Below, one piece after another: positions 3,544 to 6,566 of a stretch of DNA of 6,566 nucleotides (within the stretch, counting starts at the first letter, position 1; each line of letters starts with the position of its first letter). This DNA comes from a bacterium. GTDB taxonomy: Bacteria > Bacillota > Clostridia > Oscillospirales > Acutalibacteraceae. The stretch is taken from assembly GCA_020625635.1 (NCBI GenBank), contig JAHLBL010000093.1:1-6566 (forward strand), written 5' to 3'. Both the position numbers and the translations under genes were made by a program. The notes beneath the pieces were generated by a model. That model had not been told where the DNA came from. It did not search any database and was given only the letters and a program-made list of their open reading frames with translations.

Positions 3544-5259
3544 TTATTCTTCGTTGAATTTTATCCCGCTTTCCCTGAGCTTCTCTGTGAGCTCGGCGAG
3601 CGGATCGTTTCTGACTTCCTTTTTTTCGGGCTTTTTGTACGGACCTAAGCTGTACATCTTGCCCGTGACCTCCTGAATCGCCGACTTGATGTTGGCGCGC
3701 TGAGAGCCCTCTCTGAGCAGTCGGAAAGCTATTTCGGAGTCTGCGTCTATAAGCAGATAGTTTCCGCTCTCATAAGCCTTCGAGTTGCTGAACGCCGAGC
3801 CGATAGCCTTTGAGTACTGCATTATGTTCTCCACAACCTCGGGCCATCTTCTGAACGGCTTTGCGTTTTCGTAGAGCTCGTCGAGATTTATCTCGCTGCG
3901 CGTAACGGGCGCGGCAGCTTTCTGCGCGGGCTTTTCTGCGGGCGTCTCAGGCTTTTTAGCAGTCGGCTCTTCGGTCGGCTTGTCCTCATCGGGAGTGGTT
4001 GTTGCTTCCGTGGCAGTCTGAACAGGTTCCGCGCTTTCTGTAACGGGAGGCTCGGGGATAGATGCTTCGGGAGTTTTTGGCTGCTCCAAGGTCGGAGCGG
4101 GGGAGAGAGTAATACCCTTTTTAAGCGCTTTTTCAAGAGCGCAAACACGCGCCGTAAGCGCCTCGTTCGTACCCTCAAGCTCGGGAGCTGTCAGCTTGAC
4201 GATCGCCATCTCCAGCTCGGTTTTGTTGCTGTTGCCTTTTCCCATACGCTGGAAGGTGTTTTGCAGAATGTCCATGATATAGACGATCTCGCCGAGAGTG
4301 AGGTAGTCGCTCTGCGTCAGCGCGGTCTCAAACTCATCCTCGGACATCACGAGCATATCTCTTGCGCGGGATGTCGATTTAATGAGCATAAGACTTCTGA
4401 AATGGTCGAGCAGCTCGTCGCACAGGCGAGCCATATCCTTGCTCTCGCCGTGTAAATCGCTGATGATATTCAGAGCCTTTTCCGGGTTTTTGTTTATGCA
4501 CGCTGCCGCGAGCTCGAAGAGATAGTCCTTTCGGACAAGTCCCGCCGCGGAGCGGACCGTGTTGGTGGTGATGTGAGAGCCTGATGTCAGGCATCTGTCC
4601 ATAAGCGAGAGCGCGTCGCGCATACCGCCGTCGGCGATCGCCGCGATCAGCCGCGCCGCTTCGTCGTCGATTTCCGCGTTTTCCTGCTGCGCGACAAAAC
4701 GCAGTCGCGCGCTGATATCCTTGGGGGATATGCGGTGAAAATCAAACCTCTGACATCTTGAGAGAATTGTTGAGGGGAGCTTATGGACCTCGGTTGTGGC
4801 AAGTATAAAGATAACGTGCTCGGGCGGCTCCTCGAGAGTTTTCAGCAGAGCGTTGAACGCCTCGGTGGTGAGCATATGAACCTCGTCGATGATGTAGACG
4901 CGGTACTTGGCTCTTGCCGGACGGAACTGAGCCTCGTCGATAACTGCCTTAATATCGGCAATTCCTCTGTTGGAGGCGGCGTCCATCTCGACGACATCGA
5001 GAATACTGCCGTCGTCAATTCCTTTGCAATTCTCGCACTGACCGCACGGGTCGCCGTCGTGAAGGTCGAGACAGTTTACAGCCTTGGCGAGAATTTTGGC
5101 GCAGGTCGTCTTTCCCGTTCCTCTCGAGCCCGTAAAAAGATAGGCGTGATTGATTCGACCGCTTTTGAGCTCGTTCTGGAGCGTAACGGTAACCTGAGGC
5201 TGACCTGATACGTCCTTAAAGCTCTGCGGTCTCCATTTTCGGTAAAGAACCTGATACAC
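3544..5259 (-). CDS. dnaX: DNA polymerase III subunit tau (gamma/tau), clamp-loader ATPase
   Basis: 571 residues from the chosen GTG. DnaX is the motor of the clamp loader that places the beta clamp on DNA. Seen (numbered from GTG): family start YQVLYRKWRPQSFKDVSGQ; Walker A GSRGTGKTT (44-52); zinc cysteines at 63, 72, 75 and 78; Walker B VYIIDEVHML (122-131); ATT sensor 1 (154-156); SRC with the arginine finger (167-169); GGMRDALSLMD sensor 2 (211-221). A Pro/Thr/Glu-rich linker (about 385-453) leads to a C-terminal domain (about 459-545), so this is the tau form. The start is GTG at 5259, with AAGGGCGGG 6-10 bases upstream, matching the usual M-[SV]-Y-Q-x-LYRKWRP start. ATG at 5277 is a less likely alternative. 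A still longer frame to 5415 runs through the SRP RNA and is spurious. Confidence 0.95.
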   Translation of the reverse strand: MYQVLYRKWRPQSFKDVSGQPQVTVTLQNELKSGRINHAYLFTGSRGTGKTTCAKILAKAVNCLDLHDGDPCGQCENCKGIDDGSILDVVEMDAASNRGIADIKAVIDEAQFRPARAKYRVYIIDEVHMLTTEAFNALLKTLEEPPEHVIFILATTEVHKLPSTILSRCQRFDFHRISPKDISARLRFVAQQENAEIDDEAARLIAAIADGGMRDALSLMDRCLTSGSHITTNTVRSAAGLVRKDYLFELAAACINKNPEKALNIISDLHGESKDMARLCDELLDHFRSLMLIKSTSRARDMLVMSEDEFETALTQSDYLTLGEIVYIMDILQNTFQRMGKGNSNKTELEMAIVKLTAPELEGTNEALTARVCALEKALKKGITLSPAPTLEQPKTPEASIPEPPVTESAEPVQTATEATTTPDEDKPTEEPTAKKPETPAEKPAQKAAAPVTRSEINLDELYENAKPFRRWPEVVENIMQYSKAIGSAFSNSKAYESGNYLLIDADSEIAFRLLREGSQRANIKSAIQEVTGKMYSLGPYKKPEKKEVRNDPLAELTEKLRESGIKFNEE

Positions 5260-5301
5260 AATTTTCCCGCCCTTCATACTTTTTAGCAAAAAAATTGCAA
5301 A

Positions 5302-5332
5302 CCGTAAGGCCATAAAACACATCGGCTTACGG
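5302..5332 (-). terminator. Terminator or attenuator after the SRP RNA
   Basis: On the minus strand CCGTAAGCC (5332-5324) pairs with GGCCTTACGG (5311-5302) with one bulged G; a run of seven T follows at 5294-5288. No clear promoter lies between it and the dnaX start, so dnaX is probably reached by read-through from the SRP RNA promoter. Confidence 0.6.
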
Positions 5333-5336
5333 CTAT

Positions 5337-5464
5337 CGTTTAAATAAGTGAACGACAGACTTACTGCATCGCATCGGTGGTGATGCTTAATGCTGCTCGG
5401 TTCCCCGCCTGACATGGTTCACAGACCCCAATCGTGCAGGGCCTGCCGCTCGCTTATTTAAACG
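5337..5464 (-). ncRNA. ffs: Small signal recognition particle RNA (4.5S type)
   Basis: The RNA component of SRP, which binds Ffh and delivers nascent membrane proteins to the membrane. The diagnostic domain IV hairpin is present: ATGTCAGG-C-GG, the GGAA tetraloop (5404-5401), CC-GAGCAGCAT, with the conserved internal-loop bases. The ends pair through CGTTTAAATAAG / CTTATTTAAACG (5464-5453 and 5348-5337), continued by CGAGCGGCAG against CTGTCGTTCA with wobbles. It is about 128 nt, so the small form without an Alu domain. The primary transcript probably starts near 5488 and reaches about 5288, since AAAATTGCGAACCGT (5486-5472) pairs with ACGGTTTGCAATTTT (5305-5291). Its place just before dnaX matches scr-dnaX in Bacillus. 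Confidence 0.93.
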
Positions 5465-5494
5465 AAACAACACGGTTCGCAATTTTACTGATAA

Positions 5495-5523
5495 ATTATA
5501 TCACAGTCCGATAATAAAATCAA
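5495..5523 (-). promoter_or_regulatory. Promoter of SRP RNA (and probably dnaX onward)
   Basis: On the minus strand TTGATT (5523-5518), a 17-base spacer and a perfect TATAAT (5500-5495) predict a start near 5488, about 24 bases before the SRP RNA core. It is the only good promoter upstream of dnaX in the window. Confidence 0.75.
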
Positions 5524-5554
5524 TACTTTATGTTCAAAAACCTTAATTTGATTA

Positions 5555-5583
5555 TTGACATTCCATATATTTCTGTGTTAATA
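5555..5583 (+). promoter_or_regulatory. Promoter of the membrane microprotein and tRNA-Ala
   Basis: A perfect TTGACA (5555-5560) with TTAATA at 17 bases (5578-5583), or TAATAT at 18 (5579-5584), predicts a start near 5590, just before the GAGAGG ribosome binding site. It is divergent from the SRP RNA promoter. Confidence 0.7.
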
Positions 5584-5610
5584 TATATGTCGTAGAGAGG
5601 ACGTGAGATA

Positions 5611-5754
5611 ATGTTCGACAAGTTCAGAGCACTTGAAATAGTAAAACCCGATGAACCGGGCGTTGAGGTTTATTTAATTGTTATCGGAGTTATTGTGGCT
5701 TTTGCTGTTGCGTCCATTATCATCACCAAAATCGTAAAAAACAAGAGACGATAA
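5611..5754 (+). CDS. 47-residue single-pass membrane microprotein
   Basis: An ORF with a complete promoter (5555-5583), an AGAGAGG ribosome binding site (5594-5600) and an ATG. The polar N-terminus MFDKFRALEIVKPDEPGVEV (1-20) is followed by one membrane helix, YLIVIGVIVAFAVASIII (21-38), and a basic end TKIVKNKRR. The charges favour the N-terminus outside and the C-terminus in the cytoplasm. It lacks the Cys of a lipoprotein signal and a signal-peptidase site after the helix. Its stop is 20 bases before tRNA-Ala with no terminator between, so both may share a transcript. I do not recognise the family; it may be a conserved clostridial microprotein. Confidence 0.7.
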   Translation: MFDKFRALEIVKPDEPGVEVYLIVIGVIVAFAVASIIITKIVKNKRR

Positions 5755-5774
5755 GTTTTCGGGAAGCTTAACAC

Positions 5775-5850
<76 letters not shown>

Positions 5851-5865
5851 GATAAAAAACAGCCT

Positions 5866-5899
5866 TTACGCTGTTACTCATAAGGATGTTTCAGCGTAA
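5866..5899. repeat. 8-bp inverted repeat between tRNA-Ala and the recombinase
   Basis: TTACGCTG (5866-5873) and CAGCGTAA (5892-5899) are separated by 18 bases. They lie in the short gap between the tRNA 3' end and the recombinase stop. They could be part of a recombinase binding or attachment site, or simply a weak hairpin in the tRNA trailer. Confidence 0.35.
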
Positions 5900-5918
5900 T
5901 GCGGTGCCCATATGTATG

Positions 5919-5940
5919 ACGGACAGCTCAGGCTGTCCGT
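5919..5940 (+). terminator. Terminator after tRNA-Ala
   Basis: A perfect 9-bp stem (ACGGACAGC at 5919-5927, GCTGTCCGT at 5932-5940) with the tetraloop TCAG is followed by TTTACGTTTTC. The stop codon of the convergent recombinase (TGA at 5930-5928) lies in the loop, so the two genes meet at this hairpin. Confidence 0.75.
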
Positions 5941-6566
5941 TTTACGTTTTCAGTTGTATAATCTTCATTAGTAATATTGTTTTCATTTGGCACGGCAAAC
6001 TGTCCGATGTAGCGGAAATAGATGTCTATTCTTTGCATGGCGGTTTTACTGTGCTTTTTGTCGCGCTCGTGAATTACGATTTTACTTATGAAGCTTCTAA
6101 GTACAGACGGTGTCAGTTCCTCAATGTATAAGTACTTGTTTACGATATCAAGGAACTTTTGAGTGTTGACACATTCGCTTTTTAACTCGTCGATTTCTTT
6201 TTCAAGTATCGGAATCTGTAATTCAAGCTCTTTCTGCTCGTCAGTATAATCGGCTGCCAGCATCCGAAACTGTTCATCGCTGATACGCCCTAGTATATTG
6301 TCCTCATATAATCTTTTGAACAGAGTTTTCAATTCTTTAACGCGCTGCTCAGCTTTTGACAGTTCAGAGCACTTGGCGTTGAAGTCCCTTGTCAATTGAG
6401 AAGATGTTTTCTTTTTGACGCAATCCACGAAATCGTTTTTGTTGTTTCTCGCGTAGTATATAGTTTTGTTGATTTCATCAAGGACAATCTCGTCAAGCAC
6501 TACTTCCCGAATCGAGTGCGGTGTGCATATTTCTTCGCCCATATGCTTATGATAACGGCTACAGGA
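5928..6566 (-). CDS. Large serine recombinase, C-terminal part (truncated by window edge)
   Basis: 212 residues are visible and the frame is open to the last base of the window, so the N-terminal catalytic domain lies outside. The visible part starts SCSRYHKHMGEEICTPHSIR, the second half of the zinc-binding region (C2, C14, H17) of large serine recombinases. A long coiled coil follows (about 55-130, SKAEQRVKELKTLFKRLYED and further). It ends with LTPSVLRSFISKIVIHERDKK and TAMQRIDIYFRYIG, the conserved C-terminal (DUF4368-type) pattern of TndX/TnpX-like resolvases of clostridial transposons. Such enzymes excise and integrate mobile elements through a serine-DNA intermediate. The ATG at 6542 is internal, not the start. 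It is convergent to tRNA-Ala. Whether the full gene is intact cannot be judged here. Confidence 0.9.
   Translation of the reverse strand, partial: SCSRYHKHMGEEICTPHSIREVVLDEIVLDEINKTIYYARNNKNDFVDCVKKKTSSQLTRDFNAKCSELSKAEQRVKELKTLFKRLYEDNILGRISDEQFRMLAADYTDEQKELELQIPILEKEIDELKSECVNTQKFLDIVNKYLYIEELTPSVLRSFISKIVIHERDKKHSKTAMQRIDIYFRYIGQFAVPNENNITNEDYTTENVKRTA

Noticed and set aside
3888..4178. Alternative frame in the dnaX linker, as a programmed frameshift producing a gamma form
   Set aside because: CTT AAA AAG near 4123 is not a canonical X-XXY-YYZ slippery heptamer. The long alternative frame is +1, not -1; its Arg/Pro-rich composition is a by-product of the linker codons.
3034..5261. Frames within recR, ybaB and dnaX at 3034-3435, 4261-4455, 4379-4594, 4783-5208 and 5076-5261
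   Set aside because: They are shadows of strongly conserved genes in GC-rich sequence.
5260..5415. N-terminal extension of dnaX to an upstream ATG
   Set aside because: These bases encode the SRP RNA core and its terminator; DnaX proteins begin at the YQ-LYRKWRP motif, and a Shine-Dalgarno supports the GTG at 5259.
5886..6131. 81-codon plus-strand frame
   Set aside because: It lies antisense to the conserved C-terminal part of the serine recombinase and across the tRNA terminator.

Overview
The window looks like chromosome of a Gram-positive anaerobe of the class Clostridia, probably a Ruminococcus/Oscillospiraceae-type gut organism. Grounds are the order SRP RNA - dnaX - ybaB - recR (the Bacillus/Clostridium arrangement), followed here by smpB and ssrA, a CCA-encoding tRNA-Ala, and mobile-element proteins of types common in gut Firmicutes. 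This assignment is inference; no marker fixes the genus.

Core block (about 1612-5523, all on the minus strand). A strong promoter at 5495-5523 drives the small SRP RNA (about 5337-5464). dnaX (GTG start at 5259), ybaB, recR and smpB follow, tightly spaced or overlapping, and the tmRNA gene ssrA (1725-2071) begins 16 bases after the smpB stop. A hairpin at 1612-1650 ends the block. SmpB and tmRNA form the trans-translation pair; DnaX and RecR are replication and repair proteins; YbaB is a nucleoid-associated protein.

Left block (1-1650) is more AT-rich and looks accessory, possibly an element integrated next to the 3' end of ssrA. It holds a broken sigma-70-like gene (1-508), a ribbon-helix-helix protein with a TTG start (567-866), and a compact module at 885-1172. 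In that module a 21-residue membrane peptide with a very G-rich Shine-Dalgarno is transcribed convergently with a promoter-driven short RNA, and both end at a shared bidirectional hairpin. This has the architecture of a type I toxin-antitoxin system and is the most interesting object here. Across a divergent promoter region carrying three copies of a 17-base operator-like sequence lies a small acidic helical protein (1313-1522).

Right block (5555-6566). A consensus promoter drives a 47-residue single-pass membrane microprotein and then tRNA-Ala(GGC). A terminator hairpin separates these from a convergent large serine recombinase whose N-terminal part lies beyond the window. The core block is therefore flanked on both sides by mobile-element material.
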